Of a stretch of 14,001 bases of DNA, positions 1 to 7,480 are shown piece by piece. Origin of the DNA: an uncultured Verrucomicrobiota bacterium. GTDB lineage: Bacteria; Verrucomicrobiota; Verrucomicrobiia; Limisphaerales; UBA9464. Both the position numbers and the translations under genes were made by a program. Numbering within the stretch: position 1 is the stretch's first letter; every line of letters starts with the position of its first letter. The stretch spans positions 1 through 14,001 of the forward strand of contig CAIYFP010000312.1 of the NCBI GenBank assembly GCA_903925515.1, given 5' to 3'. A model generated the notes under the pieces. The model was not told the DNA's origin, ran no database searches, and saw nothing but the letters and a program-made list of their open reading frames with translations.

Positions 1-32
1 CCTTCTTGGAGGCACCCGAAGGGCCGCGGCTC

Positions 33-77
33 TTTTCGCGTCCCACGTCGTGGCTCGCTCCTCGTGGGACACGAAAA
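33..77. repeat. Near-perfect 15-bp inverted repeat downstream of rnhA
   Basis: Arms at 33-47 and 63-77 match at 14 of 15 positions around a 15-nt spacer; the core GTCCCACG/CGTGGGAC pairs perfectly. It lies about 40 bp past the rnhA stop codon on that gene's downstream side, so it could end or stabilise the operon transcript. No clear U-tract follows it on either strand, so a standard intrinsic terminator is not supported. Rho-associated folding or a dispersed palindromic element are alternatives. Confidence 0.6.
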
Positions 78-117
78 TCCCTCGCGGCGAAACACCAGCC
101 ATTTGTGAGACACGACA

Positions 118-636
118 CTAGCTGTCATGGCGTTCCACGAAGGCCCGCCGCGCCGCCTCAAGGTCGGACTTCGACGTCTCCTTCACCAACCTCTCGATCG
201 CCTCCGTCGCCAGCCGGTCGCACCATTCGTTCCACTGGTTCCCCGCGTGCCCCCGAACCCATTGCCACTCCACCCGGTGCACCCGCGCGCGCTCGTCCAG
301 TTCCACCCACAACTCGCGGTTCTTCACCGGCTCACGCGTCGAGGTCATCCAGCCTTTCTTGCGCCATCCATGGATCCACTTCGTGATCCCCTGCCTCAGG
401 TAGTCCGAGTCCGTGTGCAGCCGGACAGCACAGGGCTGGTTCAGGACCTTCAAGGCATGGATCGCCGCCTCGATCTCCATCCGGTTGTTCGTCGTGCAGG
501 GCACGGCCATGGCACGCTGCCACCATTGGTTCCCATGCTGCACCACGCACGCCCATGCCCCCGGCCCGGGGTTTCCCCAGCACCCGCCATCCGTGTACAC
601 GATCACCTCGGGCAGCTTCACCCCCGCGTCGCTCAT
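118..636 (-). CDS. rnhA: Ribonuclease HI
   Basis: This 172-residue protein is a type 1 RNase H, which cuts the RNA strand of RNA-DNA hybrids (R-loops, Okazaki primers) in the cytoplasm using two metal ions. The full catalytic set is visible: D16 in YTDGG, E54 in NNRMEIEAA, D76 in TDSDY, H130 in RGHAGN and D140 in the C-terminal WCDRLA. These correspond to E. coli D10, E48, D70, H124 and D134. The basic handle region (around residues 87-106, KWIHGWRKKGW) is present. The length is slightly above the usual 155, owing to short extensions at both ends. The ATG overlaps the stop of the upstream glycosyltransferase by 4 bp (ATGA), which suggests translational coupling at the end of a four-gene operon. 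The link to its operon partners looks positional rather than functional. Confidence 0.96.
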   Translation of the reverse strand: MSDAGVKLPEVIVYTDGGCWGNPGPGAWACVVQHGNQWWQRAMAVPCTTNNRMEIEAAIHALKVLNQPCAVRLHTDSDYLRQGITKWIHGWRKKGWMTSTREPVKNRELWVELDERARVHRVEWQWVRGHAGNQWNEWCDRLATEAIERLVKETSKSDLEAARRAFVERHDS

Positions 637-1799
637 GCCCCATCACTCCTCAATGCCGCCGCCAACGCATCCAGGTGCGCCGCCAACGAAAACCTGCGCT
701 CATATCCCGCCCGCATCACCCGGTGCTCCCCCGCCCGAATCACCACGTCCAACGCCGCCGCTGCTCCCGCCGCATCCCGGACTGCCACGAGTCCCGCGTA
801 TCCCTCTGGCAACATCTCCGGAATGCCCCGCCACAGGGTCGTCACCGGCATCAACCCGTGCGCCATCGCCTCGATCAAGCTCAGCGGCTGGCCCTCGTTC
901 GCAAAATAGCTCGGGAACAGGAAAACGTCCGCCTCCCGGAACACCCGCTCCTTGCTCGCCCCAGACACAAACCCCACGTGCCGCACGCACCCCGCAAGGT
1001 CCGGCCGCGCCACTCGCGTCCGGAACGCCTCCTCTTCCTCCGGCAACACGAAGCCCCCAGCCACCACCAACTCCCACCCGATCCTCGGCCCAACGCCTGC
1101 CTCCGTCCCGCCCGCGCGAGCCCGTGCGTTCGCCAGCGCAATCGCCTCCAACGCGTCAAAAACCCCCTTGTCCGCCGTGCAGTTCGCAAGGAACAACGCC
1201 TTGGCCACCCCGCCCCCGCGCCGCAACCCCTCCATGCGCCGGTCCCGCTCCGGCCCCAGCGTCTCCCCATACCTCGGGCACGGGTCGGGGATCCCGTTCG
1301 GCACCACCACCACCGAACGCGGCCCCAGCCGCTCCGCGTCCGGCCGGTTGTACGCCGACAACACGATGGCCATCGACGCCCGCCCCAGCAGCCGATGCGA
1401 AACCCACCGTTCCCATGGCCTCGCATGCGTCTCCAGCCATTCCCCCAATCCCACCGCGTGCCAGTGGAACACCGTCTGCCGAAACCATGGCCGCACCAGC
1501 AACATCACGATCCAGTCCCGGTACAACGAGCTTCGTTTGGGCGGGCTCGGCACGAAATACCAAGCCCTCGCCCCCCTTCGCACGCGCTCCCGGATCGCCC
1601 GCAGGCAATACCCAATCAGACGCGGAACCTTCCCGCCGCGCGCCGAGCCCACGTCCGTCAGGCTCGACGACAACCGCGCGTCCACGTGGAGCACCTCGAT
1701 CCCGTGTCGCGGGTCCGCCAACCCCTCAACGAGGTGCTGCACCATCTGGCTTTGCCCGTGCAACGGCGGGGGCACGTGCGCGAACACCACGAGCTTCAT
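633..1799 (-). CDS. GT-B glycosyltransferase, group 1 (GT4-like)
   Basis: This 388-residue protein resembles family-4 retaining glycosyltransferases that move a sugar from a nucleotide donor onto a glycan or lipid acceptor, usually at the inner face of the membrane. The N-terminal Rossmann half opens with KLVVFAHVPPPLHGQSQ, where the PPxxGG-like loop reads PPLHGQ. The linker region carries VVVVPNGIPD. The C-terminal half begins with ALFLANCTADKG and holds the E-x7-E donor-binding motif (NEGQPLSLIEAMAHG), followed by the WRGIPEML segment. The start was set at ATG 1799, not at the GTG 15 bp upstream, because AGGTGAGGG precedes the ATG and this leaves a clean 4-bp gap from the upstream stop. The acceptor sugar cannot be read from the sequence. 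No other polysaccharide genes are nearby, so the pathway is open. Confidence 0.88.
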   Translation of the reverse strand: MKLVVFAHVPPPLHGQSQMVQHLVEGLADPRHGIEVLHVDARLSSSLTDVGSARGGKVPRLIGYCLRAIRERVRRGARAWYFVPSPPKRSSLYRDWIVMLLVRPWFRQTVFHWHAVGLGEWLETHARPWERWVSHRLLGRASMAIVLSAYNRPDAERLGPRSVVVVPNGIPDPCPRYGETLGPERDRRMEGLRRGGGVAKALFLANCTADKGVFDALEAIALANARARAGGTEAGVGPRIGWELVVAGGFVLPEEEEAFRTRVARPDLAGCVRHVGFVSGASKERVFREADVFLFPSYFANEGQPLSLIEAMAHGLMPVTTLWRGIPEMLPEGYAGLVAVRDAAGAAAALDVVIRAGEHRVMRAGYERRFSLAAHLDALAAALRSDGA

Positions 1800-1803
1800 G
1801 CCC

Positions 1804-1809
1804 TCACCT
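1804..1809 (-). promoter_or_regulatory. Ribosome binding site of the glycosyltransferase
   Basis: On the minus strand AGGTGA ends 4 nt before ATG 1799 and contains the TGA stop of the upstream oxidoreductase gene. This favours 1799 over the alternative GTG at 1814 and suggests coupled translation. Confidence 0.5.
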
Positions 1810-2775
1810 GGCACCCGCCCGCCGCAGCATCTCCGCCAACGTCACCTCCGCGCCCCCCCGACGCTGGCTCTCGTCAGCCGCCTCCATGAACGCAAGGATC
1901 TCCAGCGTCTCCCGCGCCTCCACGGGCGGCTTTCCAGCCCTGAAAAACTTCACGATCTCCACCACCAACGGCGCATAGCCATCATACGAGCCCACCGCCA
2001 TCTTGCCGTTCGTCCCCTCCGCGAAGCCCGTGTAGCCCTTGCCCTCCTCGAACGCCCCATGGCGCCCCTCCGTCCACCGACCCTCCACGCGGATCCCGCC
2101 CGTCGCGTTCGTCGTCCGCTTCACGGACACGCATCCCGGCCCCATCACCGTGAACAACGATTCCACCCCGTGAATGCCGTACCAGAACAGGTCCGGGTGG
2201 TGCGGCTCGCGCTCCGCTGGGCTCGTCGTCTGCGCGCGCATCACCTTGCCCACGGCCCCGGCGCGCGCCGCCAACGTGTTGGATCCAAACCTCAGCGACG
2301 ACGCCGTGAAGACCGGCACCCCTGCCGCCCCCGCCAAACGAAAGATCTCCACCGCGTCCTTCAGCGAACCCGCCATCGGCTTGTCAATGTACAACGGCTT
2401 CCGCGCCGCGATCGCGGCCCTCGCCTGCACAAGGTGCGGCCGTCCGTCCACGCTCTCCACCAGCACCGCGTCCACCTCCTTGCACAACGACTCCAGCGTC
2501 TCGTGCATCCGGACCCCGTGCTTCTCGGACAACTCCTTCGTGTACCCCTCCACCCGGTTCCAGCTCGACGGAATGTCCGGGCTCCCGCCCTTGAATCCCG
2601 CGACCACCCGTGCCCCGGGCACATGACCCTTCGCGGCGGGGTTGTGCAGGATCTCGGTGAACGCCGTCACATGCGACGTGTCCAGCCCGATCATCCCAAG
2701 GCGGAGGTCGGCGGCAAACGCGGTGTTCATGATGGCTAACAGCAGGACAACGGGGAGGCGCATGGCGTCGATCAT
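1804..2775 (-). CDS. Secreted Gfo/Idh/MocA-family oxidoreductase
   Basis: This 323-residue protein has the layout of NAD(P)-dependent sugar or polyol dehydrogenases of the Gfo/Idh/MocA family. The N-terminus carries a Sec-type signal: MRLPVVLLLAIMNTAFA from residue 5, with a likely cut before ADLR. The nucleotide fold starts at LRLGMIGLDTSH. The family EKP signature appears as YIDKPMA, after DAVLVES and the 'RKPLYI' strand. The C-terminal substrate domain contains FWYGIHGVES, where the His is the probable catalytic residue, and VMGPG. The usual glycine-rich GxGxxG loop is not seen; it reads GLDTSH. Exported members are common in Verrucomicrobiota and Planctomycetota, but their substrates are mostly unknown. 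It lies 28 bp after the aldehyde dehydrogenase stop and 4 bp before the glycosyltransferase start, so it is probably co-transcribed with them. A second in-frame ATG lies 12 bp downstream. Confidence 0.87.
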   Translation of the reverse strand: MIDAMRLPVVLLLAIMNTAFAADLRLGMIGLDTSHVTAFTEILHNPAAKGHVPGARVVAGFKGGSPDIPSSWNRVEGYTKELSEKHGVRMHETLESLCKEVDAVLVESVDGRPHLVQARAAIAARKPLYIDKPMAGSLKDAVEIFRLAGAAGVPVFTASSLRFGSNTLAARAGAVGKVMRAQTTSPAEREPHHPDLFWYGIHGVESLFTVMGPGCVSVKRTTNATGGIRVEGRWTEGRHGAFEEGKGYTGFAEGTNGKMAVGSYDGYAPLVVEIVKFFRAGKPPVEARETLEILAFMEAADESQRRGGAEVTLAEMLRRAGAR

Positions 2776-2803
2776 GGACTGAATCCCACGACGTAGGAAA
2801 GCC

Positions 2804-4261
2804 CTAGGCGGACCAGTCCAAATAGACCGTCTTGCTGCGGCTGTAGAAGTCCATGGCCGCCATCCCCTGCTCCCGGAACGTGTCCGTCGAGCTCTGCTTC
2901 ACCCCGCCGAACGGCACGTGCAACGCCAAGCCGGTCGAGATCTGGTTCACCTTCACCACCCCGGCCTCGATCCGTTCCGCGTATTGCATCGCCCTCTTGA
3001 AGTCCCGCGTCACAAGGCTCGCGCTCAGCCCGTATTCCACCCCGTTGGCCACCGCGATCGCCTCGTCGAACGAATCCACCGCCATCACCGCGACGACCGG
3101 CCCGAAGACCTCCTCGCGCGCGATCCGCATCGAGGGCGTCACTGACCCCAGCACGGCCGGCTGCATGAAGAACCCCTGTGCAAGGTCCCCCTCCTCGAGC
3201 CGGGCGCCGCCCCAAATCAACTCCGCGCCCTCCGCCTTCGCCTGCGCGATCGCCTCAAGGTTCCCGCGCAGCTCCGCCTCGTTCACGGCCGGCCCCATCT
3301 GCACGCCCGCCGCAAGCCCCGGACCTACCTTCCATCCCTTCGCCAACCCCACCAGCTTCTCCACAAACGCCCCCAACACCGGGCGCTCCACGATCACCCG
3401 CGACGTCGCCGTGCACGCCTGCCCCGTGAGCCCGAAGCCCGCGATCGCCACCAGCCGCGCCGCAAGGTCAAGGTCCGCGTCCGCAAGCACGAGGGTCGGG
3501 TTCTTGGACCCCATCTCGAGCTGGCAACGGATCCGGCGCGGCGCCAGCGCTTGGTACAACGCGGTCCCCACCGCGTGCGATCCCGTGAACGACAACGCCT
3601 GCACCGCAGGGTTGGACGCAACCTCGGCCCCAAAGGGACGACCCTCGCCCAACACCACGTTCAGGACGCCGGCCGGCAAGCCCGCGTCCATCAAGGCCCG
3701 CGCCACCTCCAGCGCCATGGCCGGGGCCTGCGACGCCGGCTTCAGCACCACCGAGTTGCCCGCCAGCAACGCCGGCGCCGCCTTCCATGACGGGATCGCG
3801 ATCGGGAAGTTCCACGGCGTCACCAAGGCCACCACCCCCAAGGGCTCCCGACGCGTCAGCATCAGGTTGCCCGGCAAGTCATGCGGGAACGTCTGCCCGC
3901 CGGCCGCGTAGCTCATCCCGCCGTAGTACCGGAAGATGTCGATCGCCCGCTGCACCTCCCCCGTCGCCTCCGCGAGCGTCTTCCCCTCCTCCCGCGTCAA
4001 CAACTCCGCCAACTCCGGCTTCCGTGTCTCCAGCACCTGCGATGCCTTGCTCAGAACACGCCCCCGCGAGACTGCCGTCTGCCCCGACCACTTCGGGAAC
4101 GCATCTCGTGCCGCCGCGACCGCCGCCGCCGCCTCCGACGAACCGCTGGCCGGGTAATGCCCGACCACCTCGCGTTGGTCGGCCGGATTGCGTGTCTCGA
4201 AGCTTCGGCCCGAGGCTGCAACGCTCCACTGGCCGCCGATCAGGTTCTGGTAGGTGCGCAC
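2804..4261 (-). CDS. NAD(P)-dependent aldehyde dehydrogenase (ketoglutarate-semialdehyde dehydrogenase-like)
   Basis: This 485-residue cytosolic enzyme oxidises an aldehyde to the acid using NAD(P). All aldehyde dehydrogenase superfamily landmarks are present: TPWNFP with the oxyanion Asn, VVLKPAS with the cofactor-binding Lys, FTGS, the general-base Glu in LEMGSKNP, the nucleophile Cys in TGQACTATSR (about residue 283), and EEVFGPV. The C-terminal HVPFGGVKQSS followed by REQG is typical of the branch that includes 2,5-dioxovalerate (alpha-ketoglutaric semialdehyde) dehydrogenase of sugar-acid breakdown. Substrate assignment remains inference. The start was set at GTG 4261, where family similarity begins (VRTYQNLIGGQW); a TTG at 4297 would add 12 residues, and neither has a clear ribosome site. 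It is the first gene of the minus-strand operon. With the sugar-oxidoreductase-like neighbour it hints at carbohydrate oxidation. Confidence 0.93.
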   Translation of the reverse strand: MRTYQNLIGGQWSVAASGRSFETRNPADQREVVGHYPASGSSEAAAAVAAARDAFPKWSGQTAVSRGRVLSKASQVLETRKPELAELLTREEGKTLAEATGEVQRAIDIFRYYGGMSYAAGGQTFPHDLPGNLMLTRREPLGVVALVTPWNFPIAIPSWKAAPALLAGNSVVLKPASQAPAMALEVARALMDAGLPAGVLNVVLGEGRPFGAEVASNPAVQALSFTGSHAVGTALYQALAPRRIRCQLEMGSKNPTLVLADADLDLAARLVAIAGFGLTGQACTATSRVIVERPVLGAFVEKLVGLAKGWKVGPGLAAGVQMGPAVNEAELRGNLEAIAQAKAEGAELIWGGARLEEGDLAQGFFMQPAVLGSVTPSMRIAREEVFGPVVAVMAVDSFDEAIAVANGVEYGLSASLVTRDFKRAMQYAERIEAGVVKVNQISTGLALHVPFGGVKQSSTDTFREQGMAAMDFYSRSKTVYLDWSA

Positions 4262-4297
4262 CCGGCCGTTATCCGCGCCCGGCAACCCCCTTTTCAA

Positions 4298-4782
4298 GGT
4301 TCAACCGTCAGCCCTGATCCGCGCGCAACCGGTTCCTGAGTGCCTGGTCCTCGCCTCACGCCGCGCCGGCGAGGGTTGAAACGACAGGTGCTCATGGCGT
4401 CATGGCGCCATGGCGCGAGGAATGCGGTCTCGGGGATGCCCATGCTGGGGTTCACGCCCATCCGCTACGATGGCGTGCGTGCACGCAGCCGGCCGCACCT
4501 CGGCCTCTGGCGAATCGCGAGCTTCCCACCTCCTCACGCGAGCATCCGGGGTCAGCCCGCCACCAAGACGGCGGTCCCCTCGCCCGCAGGCACACCTTGC
4601 CGCCCGGCTCCGGGGGCTCCATGTCGCCACGGCACGCAACCCCAGTTGATCCCGGTTGCGGCATGCGCTTCCCGCAAGTTCAGACCCGCCTCGGCCGGCC
4701 CAACCCGCCGGTTGCAAGCAAGGCAATCCGGTTGCACTTGTTTGCGGCGCCGGGAACGATTCGCGGCGAGCCTTCTTTGCGC
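4298..4782. promoter_or_regulatory. Divergent intergenic region with four CCGGTTGC sites
   Basis: This is the control region between the aldehyde dehydrogenase operon (leftward) and cfa (rightward). The octamer CCGGTTGC occurs at 4652-4659, 4708-4715 and 4728-4735, and in reverse (GCAACCGG) at 4325-4332. The 4708 and 4728 copies extend to CCGGTTGCA and are exactly 20 bp apart, about two helix turns, which is a usual geometry for a bound dimeric regulator. No convincing -35/-10 pair, riboswitch or small RNA was seen. Open frames run through here, but their translation is low-complexity and unlike any family. Confidence 0.35.
4397..4416. repeat. 20-bp palindrome centred on CATGGCGCCATG
   Basis: The inner 12 bp (4401-4412) is a perfect palindrome. 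It extends to 20 bp with one mismatched pair. It sits in the divergent promoter region and may be an operator or a chance palindrome in GC-rich DNA. Confidence 0.4.
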
Positions 4783-6081
4783 GTGAAAAATTCAGCCTTG
4801 CTGCCATCCGTCCCCGGGACTTCCCGTGCCGCCCACTCCCAGCCCATCCGAACGGGATGGATCGACGCATGGTGCCAGGCCGCCTTCGCATCCTTCCTGC
4901 ATCCGATGCAACGCGGTCGCCTCGACGTCCTCCTCCCCGATCGCTCGCGCATGTCCTTCGGCGGAACCCTCCCCGGTCCCGAGGCCTTCCTCGCCGTCCA
5001 TGACCCCCGCTTCTTCAGGCGCTGCGTTGCGTCCGGCGACATCGGCTTCGGCGAATCCTTCCAGGCCGGCGAATGGGACTCCGACGACCTCTCTGCCGTC
5101 ATCGCATGGTTCTGCGCCAACGCCGACAACGCCCCCACCCTCGCCGGCTCCAGCAACCGCCCGCTTTCCCTCCGGCTCTTCTCCTCCGCCAACCGTCTCC
5201 GCCATCTCTTCAACCGCAATACCCGCATCGGATCCCGACGCAACATCCACGCCCACTACGACATCGGGAACGCCTTCTACAGTCTTTGGCTCGACCCCAC
5301 GCTCACCTACTCGGCGGCCCTCTTCGAGTCGCCAGACCATGCCCTCGAGGCCGCCCAGGTCGCCAAGTACGACCGCCTCTGCCGCCAACTCCGACTCAAG
5401 CCCGGCCTCGACGTGCTCGAAATCGGCTCGGGCTGGGGCGGCTTTACCCGCCACGCCGTCCAGAACTACGGCTGCCGGGTCACCACCGTCACCCTCAGCA
5501 CCGAGCAACGGGACCATGCCCTCGCTCTCCTCCAACGCGAGGGGATCGCCGACCGCGCCGACGTCCTCCTCCTCGACTACCGCGACATCCCATCCCTCGG
5601 CAAATCCTTCGACCGCATCGCCAGCATCGAGATGCTCGAGGCCGTCGGCGACGCATTCCTGGAGGCCTACTTCTCCGTCGTCCATCGCGTCCTCCGCCCC
5701 GGCGGCGTCTTCGGAGCCCAGTTCATCACCTGCCCCGACTCCCGCTACGACCAGATGCGCCGCGGCGTGGACTGGATCCAAAAGCACGTATTCCCAGGCT
5801 CCCTCCTCCTCTCCCTCAACCGCGTCAACCAAGCCATCGCTCGCACCGGCAACATGCACCTCCACGACCTCCGCGACTTCGGACCCGACTACGCCCGCAC
5901 CCTCCGCATCTGGCGCGAACGCTTCAATGCTCGCCTCGACGAGGTCCGCGCCCTCGGCTTCGACACATGGTTCGTCCGCACATGGAATTACTACCTTGCC
6001 TACTGCGAGGCCGCCTTCGCCCACCGCTCCATCTCCGTCGTCCAAGGCATCTGGACCCCCCCCAACAACGGCTCCCTGTAG
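4783..6081 (+). CDS. cfa: Cyclopropane-fatty-acyl-phospholipid synthase
   Basis: This 432-residue SAM-dependent enzyme is expected to add a methylene group across cis double bonds of unsaturated acyl chains in membrane phospholipids. The N-terminal lipid-binding part (RGRLDVLLPD, then GDIGFGESFQAGEWDSDDL) is followed by NIHAHYDIGN and LDPTLTYSAALFE. Next come SAM motif I LEIGSGWGGF (about residues 212-221), TLSTEQ, SIEMLEAVG, VFPG, DYARTL and WNYYLAYCEAAF. The bicarbonate-site Glu (in LEAVG) and Tyr (in DYARTL) of E. coli Cfa are kept. The position of its Cys 139 is Ala here (YSAALF), and its His is replaced in the AQFIT segment, as in the 'LTYSSALF' branch of the family. The start is uncertain: GTG 4783 gives the usual family length, ATG 4906 cuts off the first helix, and earlier ATGs add non-family sequence. 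It is divergent from the dehydrogenase operon and heads the lipid group. Confidence 0.93.
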   Translation: MKNSALLPSVPGTSRAAHSQPIRTGWIDAWCQAAFASFLHPMQRGRLDVLLPDRSRMSFGGTLPGPEAFLAVHDPRFFRRCVASGDIGFGESFQAGEWDSDDLSAVIAWFCANADNAPTLAGSSNRPLSLRLFSSANRLRHLFNRNTRIGSRRNIHAHYDIGNAFYSLWLDPTLTYSAALFESPDHALEAAQVAKYDRLCRQLRLKPGLDVLEIGSGWGGFTRHAVQNYGCRVTTVTLSTEQRDHALALLQREGIADRADVLLLDYRDIPSLGKSFDRIASIEMLEAVGDAFLEAYFSVVHRVLRPGGVFGAQFITCPDSRYDQMRRGVDWIQKHVFPGSLLLSLNRVNQAIARTGNMHLHDLRDFGPDYARTLRIWRERFNARLDEVRALGFDTWFVRTWNYYLAYCEAAFAHRSISVVQGIWTPPNNGSL

Positions 6082-6082
6082 G

Positions 6083-6250
6083 CCGGAGCGATGCCGTTGG
6101 GAGGGAAGAGATTGCGACGCCGGTTCTTTTGCAAGACGAGCCGTAGCAAGGCGCGGCCTGGTTCGAGGCCCGTGACGAGCCAAGGACAAGGCACTTGCTC
6201 AAGTTCACCCCGCAAGCACGACCGACACCACTGCATCGTTCCGGCCAGGA
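6083..6250 (+). repeat. Dispersed intergenic repeat, copy A
   Basis: The segment begins 2 bp after the cfa stop and matches, in inverted orientation, the segment 8911-9080. The first 103 bp align with about 20-25 differences and one gap; shared blocks include TTGGGAGGGAA, GATTGCGA, GCAAG, AGGCGCGG and ACGAGC. A weaker middle of 29 bp aligns without gaps. The tail shares AGCACGACC and TTCCGGCCA. No open frame is conserved as a plausible protein. The element fills most of the 218-bp gap between cfa and the following operon, so it may be a non-coding mobile repeat (REP/MITE-like) or a processed RNA structure. Confidence 0.7.
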
Positions 6251-6299
6251 CTCACCTCACCGCACTCCTTGCGCTTTTTGACCCTCCCCGCTCCCGCCC

Positions 6300-6644
6300 A
6301 TGACCTCCCGCCTCGCCCTTGTTACATGGTTCGCCCTTGTGCTCGTCGCCATGCTGGCCGTCACGGGTTGGGCCTCCTCCCATGTCGCCCTCTGGAAAAT
6401 CCCTCGCCCCATCGCAACCCATCCGTGGTTTGTCGCCACCCTGTTCGACGCCTACTTCGGATTCGTCGCCTTCTGGCTTTGGCTGGCATGGCGCGAGGCC
6501 CGAATCCTCGCCCGGGCCGGATGGCTCGTTGCCATCCTGCTCCTCGGCAACATCGCCATGGCTGCCTACGTGCTCGTCGAGCTTTGGCGCCTCCCCGCCG
6601 GGTCCGGCCCATCCGCCCTCTTTTCCCAAAAGCCCCGTCCATGA
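6300..6644 (+). CDS. Small membrane protein, DUF1475-like
   Basis: This 114-residue protein has three predicted membrane helices, at about residues 5-27 (LALVTWFALVLVAMLAV), 43-64 (a run containing VATLFDAYFGFVAFWLWLAW) and 71-95 (WLVAILLLGNIAMAAYVLVEL). The pattern TLFDAYFGF plus LLGNIAMAxYV matches my memory of the DUF1475 family, which has no established biochemical function. Its stop overlaps the start of the DUF1295 gene (ATGA at 6641-6644), so the two are probably translated together. The context suggests an accessory role in membrane lipid modification, for example as a partner of the DUF1295 protein. No signal peptide separate from the first helix and no catalytic motif is visible. 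Confidence 0.82.
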   Translation: MTSRLALVTWFALVLVAMLAVTGWASSHVALWKIPRPIATHPWFVATLFDAYFGFVAFWLWLAWREARILARAGWLVAILLLGNIAMAAYVLVELWRLPAGSGPSALFSQKPRP

Positions 6645-7480
6645 CCCTCCTCCTCTCCGCCGCCCTCGCCTTCGTGGTCGTCGAAATGTCCGTCACCTAC
6701 CTCGTCGCCCGGCGCCTCCGCAACTTTGGCATCGTCGATGTCGTCTGGTCCCTTGGCTTCGGCCCCATCGCGGCCTTGTTCTACCTCGTGGCCCCTCGCC
6801 CCAGCGCCTCCCCACCCGCCCCCCTCGCATCCCCGGCCCTCGTCCTTCTCCTCATGGTCACCGCATGGTCCCTTCGCCTCGGTTGGCACCTCCTCGTCCG
6901 CGTGAAGGCCCATCATCCCGCCGAGGACGTCCGCTACGCCCAGCTGCGTGCCGAATGGGGTGCCCAAGTCGGCCCCCGCATGTACCGCTTCTTCCTGTTC
7001 CAAGGCGCCGTCCAGATCCTCCTGTCCCTCCCCTTCGCATGGGTTTGCCTCGACCCCTCCCCTCGCGGCGCCCCCTTCCAGCTCGGCGTCACCGGCGTCA
7101 TGGGCATGGCGCTCTGGCTGGTCGGCATCGCAGGCGAATCCGTCGCCGACCGTCAGCTCTCCCGGTTCCGCGCCTGCCCGGACAACCGGGGCAAGGTTTG
7201 CAACCAAGGCCTCTGGGGTTGGTCTCGCCATCCCAACTACTTCTTCGAGTGGCTCGTCTGGGTCGGCTACGCCGTCTTCGCATCCGGCTCCGTCTGGGGC
7301 TGGACCGGCTGGCTGTCCCCGGCGTTGATGCTCCATTTCCTCCTCAACGTGACCGGCATCCCCATGACCGAGGCCCTCTCGGTCCGGTCCAAGGGCGACG
7401 CCTACCGTCTCTACCAGCAAACCACCAGCGCCTTCTTCCCACGCCCACCCCGCAAGCTGCCCTCCACCACCTCCCCATGA
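6641..7480 (+). CDS. DUF1295 membrane protein, steroid-5-alpha-reductase-like
   Basis: This 279-residue polytopic inner-membrane protein has helices starting at residue 2 (LLLSAALAFVVVEMSV) and a C-terminal cofactor region GLWGWSRHPNYFFEW (about residues 190-204). The RHPNY motif is shared by DUF1295, steroid 5-alpha-reductase and isoprenylcysteine methyltransferase folds, where it helps bind NADPH or SAM. Preceding elements NFGIVDVVWSLGF, AWSLRLGWHL and RYAQLRAEWG are typical of DUF1295. The start ATG 6641 overlaps the previous stop, and the end overlaps the next start by ATGA (7477-7480), so it is the middle of a tightly coupled trio. DUF1295 genes are often found beside cfa genes, and a role in reducing or otherwise altering unsaturated acyl chains is a fair inference. 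Substrate and reaction are not known from sequence. Confidence 0.9.
   Translation: MTLLLSAALAFVVVEMSVTYLVARRLRNFGIVDVVWSLGFGPIAALFYLVAPRPSASPPAPLASPALVLLLMVTAWSLRLGWHLLVRVKAHHPAEDVRYAQLRAEWGAQVGPRMYRFFLFQGAVQILLSLPFAWVCLDPSPRGAPFQLGVTGVMGMALWLVGIAGESVADRQLSRFRACPDNRGKVCNQGLWGWSRHPNYFFEWLVWVGYAVFASGSVWGWTGWLSPALMLHFLLNVTGIPMTEALSVRSKGDAYRLYQQTTSAFFPRPPRKLPSTTSP

Noticed and set aside
413..2739. Very long plus-strand frames opposite the minus-strand operon
   Set aside because: They are antisense by-products of high GC, rich in Pro, Arg, Ala and Ser, and lie opposite genes with clear catalytic motifs.
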